From Sycobia sp. Sy_11 (lineage: Eukaryota; Arthropoda; Insecta; Hymenoptera; Epichrysomallidae), in contig JACCIC010000039.1 in the NCBI GenBank assembly GCA_018907035.1, positions 3,413,501-3,477,500 on the forward strand: a DNA stretch of 64,000 nt. The letters are read 5' to 3'. Numbering within the stretch: the first letter of the stretch is position 1; every line of letters starts with the position of its first letter. The notes beneath the pieces are model-generated. The model searched no databases, was not told where the DNA came from, and saw only the letters and a list, made by a program, of their open reading frames with translations. Positions 26,009-38,767 of the stretch are shown here, in pieces. The position numbers and the translations under genes were made by a program.

Positions 26009-26052
<44 letters not shown>
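26009..26052. repeat. TA microsatellite
   Basis: 44 nt, preceded by ACACACATAC. Confidence 0.97.
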
Positions 26053-26055
<3 letters not shown>

Positions 26056-26209
26056 GGATGCGGTGCGCGCGCGCACACAGTGTGGCCCCATAGATTGTTT
26101 GCTCTTTTGGAAAGGCAAATACGAAGGTGCATATATAAATTGGAATTTCTTTCAACGGCGAAAGTGGCCGCCGCCGTTGATGGGAATTTTTTTTCTTTTG
26201 TGAATATTA

Positions 26210-26211
<2 letters not shown>

Positions 26212-26256
<45 letters not shown>
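26212..26256. repeat. TA microsatellite
   Basis: 45 nt. Confidence 0.98.
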
Positions 26257-26261
<5 letters not shown>

Positions 26262-26769
26262 TATGTAAGTAATGATTTACCGTGGAGATTAAGAGAACGT
26301 GCTCGGTCAGTTTGGTCCAACGTTATTATGCGCGTATATAGGATTTTTATTATTAAGACCGAAGGACTTTGGAATTTCTTAAGCGCACTATATACATACT
26401 GTACGTAAGTGGAGCCTTGCGCGGGTCGCTGAAAACCAAAAAAAAAAAAAAGCCCCGAAGTGTATTTATGGCATACGTATAATATAGTACGTCCCAATCG
26501 CACAGGATAGATTATACGCATTAATTTACAAAATTATGACATAATAGTCGTACTAAAATTTTCAATTTAACGCGAGTTACGAAATTCGGCGTAATAACTC
26601 TTATAAAATTGAGAACTTTCGTTAACGATGCACTCGATACTTTTGGAGGAAATGCCACCTGCTACGGTGGGCCCCGTTTACATAGATATAGGTGGCGTGT
26701 AGTGCCAAAAATTACTCGCCGAACTTCTCACAGAGGGTAATATATTATGTATGGGCCAGTAAGTTTTTC

Positions 26770-26772
<3 letters not shown>

Positions 26773-26801
<29 letters not shown>
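26773..26801. repeat. TG microsatellite
   Basis: 29 nt. Confidence 0.96.
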
Positions 26802-26954
26802 CTGTGCGTGTATGTTTGAAGCCGAGAATTCCGATCGGTACAAAGACAATAGAGTGGAAATAGGGGATGCGAGCGCGATGGAAAAGATCAAAGGCAAATT
26901 CGTAAGTCTGCGATTGTAGTGAAATCGAAAGATTGATAGGGAATCAAGCGCTTT

Positions 26955-26958
<4 letters not shown>

Positions 26959-27008
<50 letters not shown>
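26959..27008. repeat. TC microsatellite
   Basis: (TC)25. Confidence 0.98.
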
Positions 27009-27014
<6 letters not shown>

Positions 27015-29708
27015 GTTTCAGCATCGTTAACGTAAATCTCCAAAGTCGTTGCTCTAACACTCTTGGACGGGATCCTTGGAATGAAACAACCATCTTTCGG
27101 CTGGCGCGGACAAAACGAGAAACTTATAGTTACCCGGTCTCCAATTCGACAACGATCATAAAGCAGACTAATGGAAAATTTCAATAATATTTCATGCGAA
27201 AATATTTTTATGATACGATATCGCGTCCCCCATCGTGACTTGAAACGGATTAAAAAAAAATTCGATCCGAAATAAATGCCAAAAATATAATCGAATGATA
27301 ATCAACAATTCCCTCTATATCGTCAGAAATATCAACGAAAATAATCACAGTACGTATATTTATAATTATTCAACGATCTTCAAGTAAGAATTTTCTAATT
27401 AAAACATTAATTAAATTATTTTAACGTTCGTATTTAAAATTGACGAATATTAATTGAGTCCGACGGAAAGATGCCAGAACGTGCAATAGAAGAATTTTGA
27501 CCAAAAATATTCTTATAACAACGGTGGCGTTAAAACACATTGAAAATTATCGATCATCCAAATTGAGGCACGTCGAAATCTATTTTGTATATATACCCAT
27601 ACACACATATACACGCTTTTTTTCTCTCTCTCGATCCCGCGCGATTTGATCGCAATGTCGCCCATTAACGATCCCGTTCTTTCTCTCTTTTTCGCCGCCC
27701 TCGAAACATTCGACTTTCCATTTCTAAATTTAGTCCTCGCGTTTAATCTCGCCTCACCCCGCCACCTCCCTCGATCGTTTTACTTCAGCGTCCTTCGAAA
27801 TGTGTATCAAAATTTTTTTCTTCCTCTGATTCCACACGGGCATCAGCGCGTGCGTATAACGAAATCCGGTGCGCCAGGGGGGGGGGGCGAACAAAAGACG
27901 TTTCAAAATTTATCTCAAGGACGCGCCTCGATAACGTATCCCGGTATGCTAATTCGCACTAATCGTCTCGGTGGCAGTTTGCGTAAGTGCTGCCAGAATG
28001 TTGGGCGAGCTATCGAGGTCTCTGAGGATTCAGATCTGATCTTTCGATAAAAGAGTTCCGTGTGCACGAAAAACAAAATTTCAGTTCTCTCGTATCGACG
28101 CAATAATACCCATTGGAAATTAAAAAACAAAAAAAAATCATTTTCGTTTCAAATTGACCTTCGGGCGAACCAACACAGACGGAGATCGAATTAACAATGC
28201 TCAATTCGACGGAAATCAATTTTGCCGAAAATCTGCCGTGCGCGTTTTTGTCGCGCTCCCGACGCATTCGGCCGACCGTTCGTCCGATGAAAATTATTAA
28301 CGCCCCGTAATGCCGATACGGCATTACCAATGCGTCCGTCATCCGCGCGGATTAATACAGACTCAAACGCGGATAAAATTTACGCGCGCGCGCGCCTATC
28401 CGCGATATACGGCCGAGCGCGCGGGGATAAATCGATGCTGTAACCATTGATTTTGCGCACCGAGTCGGTAAATGAGCAGCGCGAACGGAAAAGAAAAAAG
28501 AAGAAACGGAATAATTACGAAAGGAGCTGCAGATTGGCGAACTGTGCCCGCGATATTATTTATTAAGTATCCGACCGCCACGAGTCACCGCGCGTATCAC
28601 TGATCGAGAACACGACGGAATTTCTATGCGTCTTTTACGCGAGTACGTACGTAGACACGTTTCAGCGCTGGAAATTTGCATAGAAATAGCGTACATCATC
28701 AAGGTGGGGGGGGGAGGGATGAGAAAAGCGCGTATATCTGTCGTTTGTACGCGCGCGCTCGCTGTCGTCGCCGTTTCTCACCGACGAATATTTTACGAAC
28801 TTTACTACATACAATCGTCCAATCGCTGCCTGGACGCCTAAGTAACTCTTCGTTGCGCATTTTATTCGGCTGCCACGGCAACTAGGACGAGGCCGAAGAA
28901 CGCGCGAGACTTAAGCACCAAGTCCGAATGTACATGGGTATACGTGAGGCGCGCGTTTATTTGACGGTCGGATCGCGCGATATAAATTAATCGGGATCTG
29001 GAAGTATATGAATGTCGAGGTTGGTTGGAGAAATTGGCGCTCTCGAAATTTTCGCCGAGTCTTCATTGGAATCGTTTCGAAGGGAGGATTATTATTGTTA
29101 CGCTGTCAAGAAGAGACAAAGGAGTTTGATGAAAAATTTAATTTTTTTCGTGATCCGCGACTATATGTCAAAGCGGAAACTCATATCTTTAGGGATGAGA
29201 ATATAAAAAAAACGCTTCCAAGTGTAGAAGAAAAGAAGAATAGAAGGAAATTCTAGAAAATCTGTTATTCTGCTGAACAACTCGATCAACTTGAATGTCC
29301 AAAATCGCTCTCTGTACTTCAAAATCAATTATAACATAATCATTGTCTTTTTTTTTAATCTTCATTGATCCATGCATATTTAACATCTTCTAAACTGATC
29401 ATCATTTATGATCTCATTTTATAAACTGATCCTTCTAATTCGTAATTTTTTACCGATTATCAATCACCATTTGCTCTCGCCCAATTCAAAAGTTCTCGGC
29501 GACTTTCTAGTCACAGAGGAACGTCAGTAACCGCAAATCCCGTGGATGCCTCGAGTGCGGAAAGTTCGTTGTCTGCGACCCCGTCGTTTTGCGCTCCTCC
29601 TTGTTGCAAACGCCACCTCTTTCTCGCGCGGCCGGTGAAGTTACTCTCCCAAAATGCTCTTCGCCCCTCGGCCCGTCTTATTTTGCAACGATTGGCTGTT
29701 TCATAGAC

Positions 29709-29714
<6 letters not shown>

Positions 29715-29740
<26 letters not shown>
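29715..29740. repeat. Poly(A) run
   Basis: 26 A followed by CGAAAAAAAA. Confidence 0.96.
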
Positions 29741-31348
29741 CGAAAAAAAAATTACGTCGTTAAAATTAACTTTCTACATTATTATAACGCTCGATCGATT
29801 TTCATTCGTGCCATTAAAACGATCGGAACGCGATAAATTTAATATTTCTCGGTGGCGCGTACGTAAAGCGATCCCGTAGTCCGTGGCTTATTATTATATT
29901 CAAATATATATTCAGGCGTTATTAGATACACTCTCGGTATTTCTTCTGCTTCGAGCCAAATTAATTTCTATCTCAAGACTTGTGATGAAAAGCAAATTTA
30001 CCAAGATCATTGTGTGATGAATTTTTTTTTTTTTTTTATTTTTTTGGTAGAAAACAGATAATTCAGAGGATCTAATGATAAACGAGTATAATCGATACAC
30101 TCGAAACGTTCCAGGGAGTGCAGGCTAGAAAATCCGCATCGACCCGGGCTCCCCCCGCTCTCCCTTGATGCGGGAGCGTACGCGACATTGCTCGCAAATT
30201 CCACGCGGGCTGCGGACGAAAATTTTCGGGCCAGCTCGAAAATCCTAAGTCGCCCCCGAAACGCGCATCCCCCCCCCCCCCACACCCGAAGAGCGAGACC
30301 AGCCCGCGTCCGCCGGGCCGACGAGCCGTCGACCTTACCGCGCCAGTTTTACCGCTGGCCGGTCGTTTTACGCACCTTAAACCGGGTAATTTCCCGTACC
30401 TTCCGCGTTTCCCGCTAAATGCGGCTAAGTCTAGGAAGAGTCCGCGACCCCCCCCCCCCGCCCCTCGTCGCCTTCAGCTCGATTCGGACGAAGATCCGGA
30501 TAATTTCGTATTCGGTGCGTGATGTCTGTCGTTGAGCAATTTTCAACAACAAATAAAGAGAAGAAAAAAACTCTTATGTAAGGATTGGACAGTTGGACGC
30601 AAAGTAATGGGCTTTACAACTACCAATGGCAGTGAAAGTTATTCTCGTATTAATTTTTCTATCAAATTAGCCTTCAATGGGCTGTGAGGGGGGGAGGGGA
30701 GTGAAAAAACATGCTCAACAATACAGATACTGCTTTAAAAATTTTCGAAAAGACTTTATGATGCTTCGTATTGTGGGAACTATTGCGGACGTTGCCACAG
30801 CGGGTTCGTCGAAAATATCATGCAGATGATACGGAACGCGCAGCACAGCCCGACGCTTCGCGGCGGTACGACCGCCGAGGCCAAGCGTTCGCTGCGCATG
30901 CCTCTGGCTCTGTCCCCGATTTGTCGAAAATCGAATAATGATTAAATTAAAAAACACAAAAAAAAAAAACAAAAGAAATAATTTCCCTCGCGGCTATTGA
31001 GCCGTATAATCAAAATAAAAGAATCGCATCTCGTGCGATAGTAACACGAACGGCCGAGCGATACGCGTTAAATCGTGACGACTTTTGGGCCGGATCAAAT
31101 TGAATCCTTTAATTCAAAACCGATGAGATAACTAAAACGTGAAGGTTCGCTGTGCAATGAAGAAACTATCGTCCGGTAATGAGAGGAAAGAGAAAATAAG
31201 AACATTATATATATATGTATTTAGATATATAAGATTATTAAATTTATCGATAAAACAATTATACGTAACTCGGCAATTACGGAAATGTGCAATTTCTTGC
31301 ACAGCATCCGTAAAGTTCGCCGATGCATTTTTCGAGCGTAACGCGCTG

Positions 31349-31356
<8 letters not shown>

Positions 31357-31411
<55 letters not shown>
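31357..31411. repeat. TA microsatellite
   Basis: 55 nt. Confidence 0.98.
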
Positions 31412-31414
<3 letters not shown>

Positions 31415-31851
31415 CTTGTCCTTTTTATGGAAAGCATAACGAGAAGTTTCTTCTTGTTATCGTATATAATGAAACTATAAAGTTCTTGTAAATAAAGATA
31501 AGATATTCCACATTACAACGAATAAGTGCCGAAATAACGATCAGTTCTTTATAAACTTTCATTGAAAAAATTACCAATTTTCGTTCATACATTCGTTTCT
31601 TAGAATATTCGAACTCCTCGTTTGATTTGCAATTTTCATTGTTTGTTAAAGAACTTATCATCGTGAATTGTATTGCTTAATCGCATAACGCAACTCCATA
31701 ATTATGAGCTCTTCGATACGCGCAACAGAAAAAGTAATGATGAAAAGTTAATGGATTCCGAAGAAAAAAAAAACATAAGAAGCGATAGAGCTAAGTAAAA
31801 AACCGCGATCGCGCTCTCGTTCCTCGCTCCAACGTAAAGAAGAAAAAAATT

Positions 31852-31855
<4 letters not shown>

Positions 31856-31892
<37 letters not shown>
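31856..31892. repeat. TA microsatellite
   Basis: 37 nt. Confidence 0.97.
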
Positions 31893-31894
<2 letters not shown>

Positions 31895-32239
31895 AGCTTA
31901 TATACAATTTACATCGTACCGATCTCCAACCGCGATCGACATCAAAATACATGCAGTCGCACATACGTCTTTTCGACTCCCCGATCACTGGAAGCGCTTT
32001 TTCGCAACACCCAGCAAGAGAGCGAGAGGGGGAGTTCGGGGCGTGATCCAAGGACGTCCATCGATGGCTCGAGGATCTATGCGGAGCGATCGAAGAACAA
32101 CCAATAATAAATCGGATCCGCGCAGAATGGTAATTATTTTGTCCCCGTCTTCCGTAAGGGAGAACGGATGGAGGGGCGGGAGAGGAGGTATGAAAAAGAA
32201 CTGAGAGTTCTAGAAAGTTGCGCGATGGCCTCATCTGTC

Positions 32240-32242
<3 letters not shown>

Positions 32243-32292
<50 letters not shown>
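32243..32292. repeat. CT microsatellite
   Basis: (CT)25. Confidence 0.98.
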
Positions 32293-32302
<10 letters not shown>

Positions 32303-32343
32303 CTTCCTCAGTGAAAAACTACATTTAATATCAATGCTACTAA

Positions 32344-32367
32344 ACACACACACACACACACACACAC
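32344..32367. repeat. AC microsatellite
   Basis: (AC)12. Confidence 0.95.
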
Positions 32368-32481
32368 GCAGGTGCGCGCGCGTTTCTATACATACAGGGA
32401 AAATACGTCTTGTTTTATAGCCCCGCTCGCTATATCTTTAATATATTTACCTACGGCGATCGATATTCCTCTCCCTTTTTT

Positions 32482-32520
32482 CTATCTCTCTCTCTATTTC
32501 TCTCTCTCTCTCTCTCTCTC
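32482..32520. repeat. Imperfect CT tract
   Basis: CT-rich; its last 22 nt (32499-32520) are pure TC. Confidence 0.92.
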
Positions 32521-32687
32521 TTCCTCTTTCCACTCTTCTTTTTTCGAAATCTCCTCGCGCGCGCTCGTTGTGCAACATCATCGCGCTCGGAAACTAGAGC
32601 GAAATCAGAATTCCAGACAGTCCAACACGTAAATAGATCTATATACATATATATATGTATATATATAAGCTTGAAATTACGAAATTG

Positions 32688-32690
<3 letters not shown>

Positions 32691-32733
<43 letters not shown>
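32691..32733. repeat. TA microsatellite
   Basis: 43 nt; a diffuse TA/CATA stretch at 32640-32667 precedes it. Confidence 0.97.
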
Positions 32734-32739
<6 letters not shown>

Positions 32740-34131
32740 TATAAATCCATTATTATGCCTGCGCCCGAGCGGGGGACGAATTGACGGTTTCGCACAAAAT
32801 TCGCATCGGCGACGACGACGCCGACGACGCGCCTCGCTTTCTCCGCCGTGGCCGCTGCGCGCGCCGCTCTCGGTGAAAGTACAAAAAAACAGCACGCCCG
32901 ATGGCAGTGACGGTAAAAATTGGCGGTGACCGGGGAAGAAGGGGACGTGGGACGGCGAGAGGGATGGTGGGGGGGGGGAAACAAGAGCAACGCTCGAGGC
33001 CCCTACTGCGGGCAATTTCGCGCAAAGAGCCGCCGTGCTCAACTATCCCCGTGATATTTCGTTCCGCCAAGGGTGGACGAGAGGGGGGGGAGGCGGAGGG
33101 ATACTAACGAGCCGCGTAATAATTATTGAGACCCGATCGTCGCTTGCGCGTATTACGCAAGCGCGCGGAATGGTCGAGTACTCGGCCGATGGGCCGGCTA
33201 GAAATTTAGCAACGAGTGGCAAAATTTTGGCGAAAAACATGCGTTTCGGCGCGAATGATCGTCGTTAGATCCTGCGCGATGCGATGTACAAGGTCAGGTG
33301 TAGGGGGCCGTAATTCGGATTGAATTACAATTGTTCGGACAAAAATTCGCGCTATCCTGGCCGAGTCGTGGTGCATTATGGTCTCGTTCTCGATGTTGTC
33401 CCGTTACCGCCCCACTTATGGATTGCGCTCATCCTTCACAATCAACGACTAATCGTGCTTGTTCAACGAACTAATGTCAAATTTAAGCTTTTGAGCACGC
33501 TCCAGGTGCTTTTATGTTTGGGTGCATAAATGTTGTTCGTGTTAAATTATGATTTACGTTGTATAGAAATTGTTACCAAGTACTTCGCGGAGGGGTGAAA
33601 AGAAAGAAAGGGTTCAAAATGTAGTCATGGAACTAAAAACTGTCGTTGTTCGTTCAAAATAAATTTCGCCGACGCCGAAGGCCTTAGTATTTATTATAGA
33701 TAACGTGATCTTCAAAATGTTTAGATCCTCAGACAAGTACATATATGGAATATGAAACTATTATTAATAATTCATGAATAAGCGTTAAATACGCGTTATT
33801 CTCAAATATCCAACGTACAACTATTAATAAATACATAAATAAATAAATAAATATAGGAATTAAAAATAGATTAACATTTTCTCGAAGCCTAATGACCAGA
33901 ACAGAGAGAGGGAGAGAGAGAGACACTGCCCCCCCAGCTCACTTCGACCACGAAAGAGTTCTTGAACACCGAGACAAGCGGTTTTAAACGTAAATTAACT
34001 ACTTTCTGTCTCTCTGTAAACCGAGCGCGGAAGATTAAAGGATGGGAGATGTAGGTGCATTAAAAAAAAAATATCCCAGTGACATTACCCTCATTGTGCC
34101 GGCAAATTGCGAACGCTCGTACTATCTACAT

Positions 34132-34134
<3 letters not shown>

Positions 34135-34176
<42 letters not shown>
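34135..34176. repeat. TA microsatellite
   Basis: 42 nt. Confidence 0.98.
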
Positions 34177-34180
<4 letters not shown>

Positions 34181-34502
34181 CACGTATGTGTAATACGCTT
34201 TCACGACCACCCAGCTGGCGAGCGCCGCGAAAGAATGAGACTGAAAATCTCGGACGCGGCTCTTAGTGAGCGTTGGCCGAGCGCAGACCGAGGACCGGAT
34301 TACCATAGAGACAGACGGGGTACGAACGATCCAACGAAAAAAAAGGAAAAATTATAAGTTACGAACCAAAAAAAAATTACTGTACTTTATACTGAGAATA
34401 ACGATGGACAATGGTCTGCGAAGCCGCAATGAAAGCGTTCTCGCGCCCAATCGTAGTCTGCGCTGTGGCGCTATTCGTAAACTGTGCGGCCGACGTTACC
34501 GC

Positions 34503-34610
34503 CACGTGTCGGCAGGTGGCGAGACGCAAATTTTTCATACGCGCGCGTACTCGAACCAATGTCATTGGTTATATATACGAGCAATCGTAATACGGGATTG
34601 ACTCTCAGTC
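34503..34610 (+). promoter_or_regulatory. Promoter-like motif cluster: E-boxes, CCAAT palindrome, TATA, initiator
   Basis: In order: CACGTG (34503-34508), CAGGTG (34513-34518), the palindrome ACCAATGTCATTGGT (34555-34569, two opposed CCAAT boxes), TATATATA (34570-34577), and TCAGTC (34605-34610), which fits the arthropod initiator TCAKTY. The spacing from the start of the TATA tract to the initiator A is 37 nt, slightly long, but the tract could be read two bases later. No downstream promoter element and no convincing downstream coding exon were found, although a splice-flanked open segment lies at 34893-34946. Confidence 0.3.
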
Positions 34611-34892
34611 GTCCTAACGGTATCGACGGTTTTGTTTTTTGCGTAGTAAAAGAAAACGCTGTCACTGCGATTTATAATATCATTCGTACAGCTTTTTCGA
34701 GACTGTTTTTTTCTTTTCGTCAATCTTTTTTTTCTCATCTATTTTACATAATCGGTACTTTTCAGTTTCACAACATATCGGCATCGATTCGCTTCAATAT
34801 AAAAAGGCTCGATAGATTTATGGTCTCGGCCAGGTATCTTTGCGACAGATAGTTCTGCATCTTTATGTACTTTTCACAATTTCGCTTTTCAG

Positions 34893-34946
34893 CTTACCAA
34901 CACTGACAGAAAAAGCGCGTTAACATTAATGTACATGAATTGGAAG
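34893..34946 (+). other. Possible 54-nt exon (weak)
   Basis: TTTCGCTTTTCAG precedes and GTACGTTT follows a 54-nt segment that is open only in the frame reading LTNTDRKSALTLMYMNWK. Both splice signals are good and the length is a multiple of three. No protein family is recognised, the flanks have no compatible exon, and such a combination can arise by chance in a window this size. Confidence 0.15.
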
Positions 34947-35467
34947 GTACGTTTACTAAACGTAAAGTGACTGAAATTCATTAGAAACTAAAACAATTTT
35001 CAACATTAAATTTACTGCAAAATGTATTAAAAAAAAATTTTTTTTTCATGCACATTATACATGAAATTTATAAATTGGCACTTACACTGTTTTTCTTTTG
35101 TTTTAGACAAATTTTACGAAACTTTTTTGTCGATCGGGTTTATCAAATTTTCGCTTTATTCGATTATTGTATTTTTATTGTATTTATATATTGTATTTTT
35201 TCATCACAAAATCCGCTTCGATCAAAATTAATCGCTCGTATATGTGTTCACGTGCACACTACGGCTTATTTCTACATCGCCCTTGCAGAAACGCACAAAA
35301 ATGTTGCTTCGCGGGAAAGGACCGATCTTTCTTCTAGGGCGTAAGAGATATTATACAGCGCTTCATTCCGGGGTTTCGCGTTCCGCTGATACATTCCCGA
35401 CCGGATGAACCGCTTTAAGTTCAGTGTGATACGTCGTAGATTAATCCGAGCGATGCGCAGTTCAGTT

Positions 35468-35772
35468 GAGCCTCTGAAGACGAACCGGGGCGGTTCGAAG
35501 GGTTCTACGATATTATTATACAAGTAAATTTCGGTCCTGGGGACAGTCAGATTGTTCTTTACTAACATAGCAAATTAATTCATTTATTTTAATATTATTT
35601 TTCATTTTTCATTTTAATTTAATTATTTTTAGTAATAAAAATTAATAAATTTTTATCAAATTGAAATTGTAAGGGCGTGATTATAAATGAAGATAGCCTG
35701 ACCGTCCTTATTTATTAATATAATAGATTATTGTATGAGGACTGTGTGACCGATAAAAATAGCTATTAATTT
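35468..35772 (+). repeat. Dispersed repeat, copy B
   Basis: Diverged partner of 17564-17845. It opens GAGCCTCTGAAGACGAACC, then GGGGCGGTTCGAAGGGTTC, so GAACC and GGTTC can pair as a small hairpin. The downstream half (TTTTTAGTAATAA, AAGGGCG, GATTATTGTATG, GACTGTGTGACCGAT, GCTATTAATTT) is collinear with copy A at similar spacing. Both copies are degraded and without target-site duplications that I could recognise. Confidence 0.5.
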
Positions 35773-37010
35773 CATCGGAATTCTAATTATCATACTAAAT
35801 TTTCATTGCTAATTTTCAACGAAATATGCATTAAATTCAATCATTATTCAAAAAGTATACGTATACAGAATATATTTATAATCGTTACCTGGTCTAATGC
35901 GCCGTCTCTGCATACGTTACCTATTACTTTCCGTTCGAAATAAATGAATGAACGTGGATAATATATTTAACACTGATGACAAATAAAAAAGGAGTAATCG
36001 ACGTGACAAATTGAAAAGTTAACGATGCACCAGAACGCATAAGTTACGGCCAATTTCGTTTTAAGCATTTCCTGATTACGATCGAATTTCACGGCAGATC
36101 AGACAGAAAGAAAAAAACATCCTTGCCAATTGCTTCTCTTGCACATTTAATTCGAAATCAAGTTTTTGCGAAATTCCAAGCTTCGATTACCCGAGAGGAA
36201 GAGTCTCGTGAATTATATTATTAGATTTTTCGCTGATAAGGCGAAACGCTGGAAATAAGAGAAAAGCCACTATACGTTTATATACGCCATAATTCGGTTT
36301 TCACTGAAAAATTACAGTGAAATTTCTCACGAGTCGAGTATGTCGCCTTTATTAATAGAAAGTTTACGCAATTTCGCGCGTGAAACATTTCTCTCTCTCC
36401 GCGCTCCAGTTAATTCTTGATCTTCTAGACACATTTTTGCGGGGGAGTCGAGGACGGAAGAGGGAAATTTTCCGACCTACTATATCATAAGACGCGTTGA
36501 ATTCATTGTTTTAAGCGTCGCATTGTTACGATTCAAATATATATTATTGCTAGGGGACAGTGATATAGGCGCGGGGTGGTCGCGCTCGCAAACAAATTAT
36601 GTATACGTAATACACGTTGCGCGGAACCAACGCTGTACTTATAAATCAATAATATGAGGCGCTATGCAATTCTATCGCAGGAACGCTTGCGCATATATAT
36701 ATATATATAAATTTAATTTACTCGAATTCGGCCCGACCAATAACACCCGGACAATAATACGCGTATTCATATACAGCGCGTAGAGGCTTGCCGCTCGCTC
36801 GCTCGCGCGCAGCGATTGAACGACGTCATTTGTAATATACGTCTTATAAAGACGCAACGCGCACCACATCCGTATTGGTAATCTACACGCACGCGCGTTG
36901 CAAAGGATCGCTTTAAATTTAATCGCGCCAATGCCCCATACGTCGATCGTGAAAGGTATAAGGAAATTAAGAGCGGGCGACTCTTTTCTTCCGTCGCAAA
37001 AGCTACAGGC

Positions 37011-37015
<5 letters not shown>

Positions 37016-37067
<52 letters not shown>
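37016..37067. repeat. CA microsatellite
   Basis: 52 nt, preceded by ACACG. Confidence 0.98.
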
Positions 37068-37070
<3 letters not shown>

Positions 37071-37197
37071 TTTTATGTACATATAATTGCGTAATTTTTG
37101 ATTAAGCAATTGGCATTCGCAATCTTATGTTAGCTCGGATTCGATCTCGCGTCCGTTCTCCGATCTATATATACACATGCATACATACATACATATA

Positions 37198-37212
<15 letters not shown>

Positions 37213-37245
<33 letters not shown>
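37213..37245. repeat. TA microsatellite
   Basis: 33 nt, after a run of CATA units. Confidence 0.97.
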
Positions 37246-37247
<2 letters not shown>

Positions 37248-37402
37248 TATATGGAAAGAAAAAAAATTCATACCGATGCCTATCTTTGGAGCATTTTTTG
37301 ATATTCCATTAGCTCGATTCGGCAGGTAGCGAGTGTCACTCAATGTCTGTCATTTGCGTTTCAGCGTATCATATAGAAAGGTCGATGAAATATATGTATA
37401 TG

Positions 37403-37406
<4 letters not shown>

Positions 37407-37460
<54 letters not shown>

Positions 37461-37468
37461 GTATGTAT
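37407..37468. repeat. Compound TA / GTAT microsatellite
   Basis: A TA tract to 37448 then five GTAT units. Confidence 0.97.
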
Positions 37469-37783
37469 ATACGTACAAGCGAATCTACGGGGCGAAAATT
37501 TTTCGAAAACGAACGCACCAGGACATTTCGTTACATGGATATGTATGTAGAGCGAAGAGATAAACGATCTCTATAATCTCCGGGGACGGTGAATTGAAAA
37601 GGTGAAACCAGCGCAAGAGTTGCCTGGCGCTTTTAGTACAGAAAAAAAATGCGATAAATCCATTTTGTTTTTTTTTTTTAACAATACATCATAAATCCAT
37701 ACTAGCGCACGTACTAAAAACGTCGCTCGATACGTCGTTTAAAGTTATTTATTAATTTTTATTAGTCAGCGCTTTATTTTCAG

Positions 37784-37871
37784 TATTATATAAATATATA
37801 TAAATATATATTATATTATAATATAATATTATATTATATTATAAATATATATATATTATATATATATAATT
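37784..37871. repeat. Pure A/T segment rich in palindromes
   Basis: 88 nt without G or C. 37810-37827 (ATTATATTATAATATAAT) is a perfect palindrome. Confidence 0.95.
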
Positions 37872-38721
37872 CAGGGAGACCCATTCCTGTCTTTATAATA
37901 CTTGTACGCAGCTTGCGGTGAAATTTTGAAAATCACTTGGCGGAAGGGGGTGAGCGCTGCATTTAACCCGTTTCGGAAATGTTAGCCTATAAATTACGAT
38001 TTTTCCACCTGTTCTTTTGACTGAATTTTTTACGAGCGTTCGCAAGGGGAGCCAATACCGCTGTCTCTCTCTCTCTCCCTCTCGCTCTCCCTCTCGCTGG
38101 CTCTCTCCTTTACCGGCCGTACCAGATGCCAAACGGATCCCAGTCAAAATAATACATAGATAATAGGAAACGCGACGTGTCCGAGCCTCGCTGAGCCCAT
38201 CCCGGCTCCGCGCGATATAAGTCCGACTATTATCGAAATGCAATTGCGCACTTGCGCGGCAAGATTGGCAAATCGCGTGGTTCGATAACGTACGCGAAAA
38301 TGCCACTCTCGTCACTGCGGCGCGTATTATTATTTCCGACGGATACGAAGGTACGGCGCGTGTGCCACGTTTCAACGCCTATACAGCAATTCCGAGCGAT
38401 AGACATTTTGAAAATCGTAAATGTATATATATAAACTCATAAATGTATATATGTATATGTGTGTATATAACTGAACGATAAAAATCAATGTATAAAAATC
38501 AATTGCATCGATACACAGATATTCAATTTTACATGTTTGCAAATCGATTTTATGAACTTTCTATGTAATTATATTGGTAATTTTCAACAAACGATATAGT
38601 AATTGCCTTAGTTCTCAACGACAAATAGAAAAAAAATGGATTTTTTGTTTAGAAAGTACATATTTATCAATTTATTTCAAATGAGCATATTCATAATATA
38701 TAAACAAAAATATATAAATTT

Positions 38722-38724
<3 letters not shown>

Positions 38725-38765
<41 letters not shown>
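38725..38765. repeat. TA microsatellite
   Basis: 41 nt. Confidence 0.98.

Positions 38766-38767
<2 letters not shown>

Larger units (their letters stand above)
26257..31356. other. Array-poor stretch
   Basis: The longest interval without a TA array (5.1 kb). It holds a GT array, a CT array, an A26 run, and GC-rich patches at 28200-28460 and 30120-30480 with C or G runs. 30740-30960 contains a GC-rich block followed by an A-rich tail (30945-30970), reminiscent of a retroposed fragment but without a recognised source. Confidence 0.4.

Noticed and set aside
27646..28050. 134-codon plus-strand open frame
   Set aside because: No family resemblance, begins in CT-rich sequence and contains a G10-type run; no splice or promoter support.
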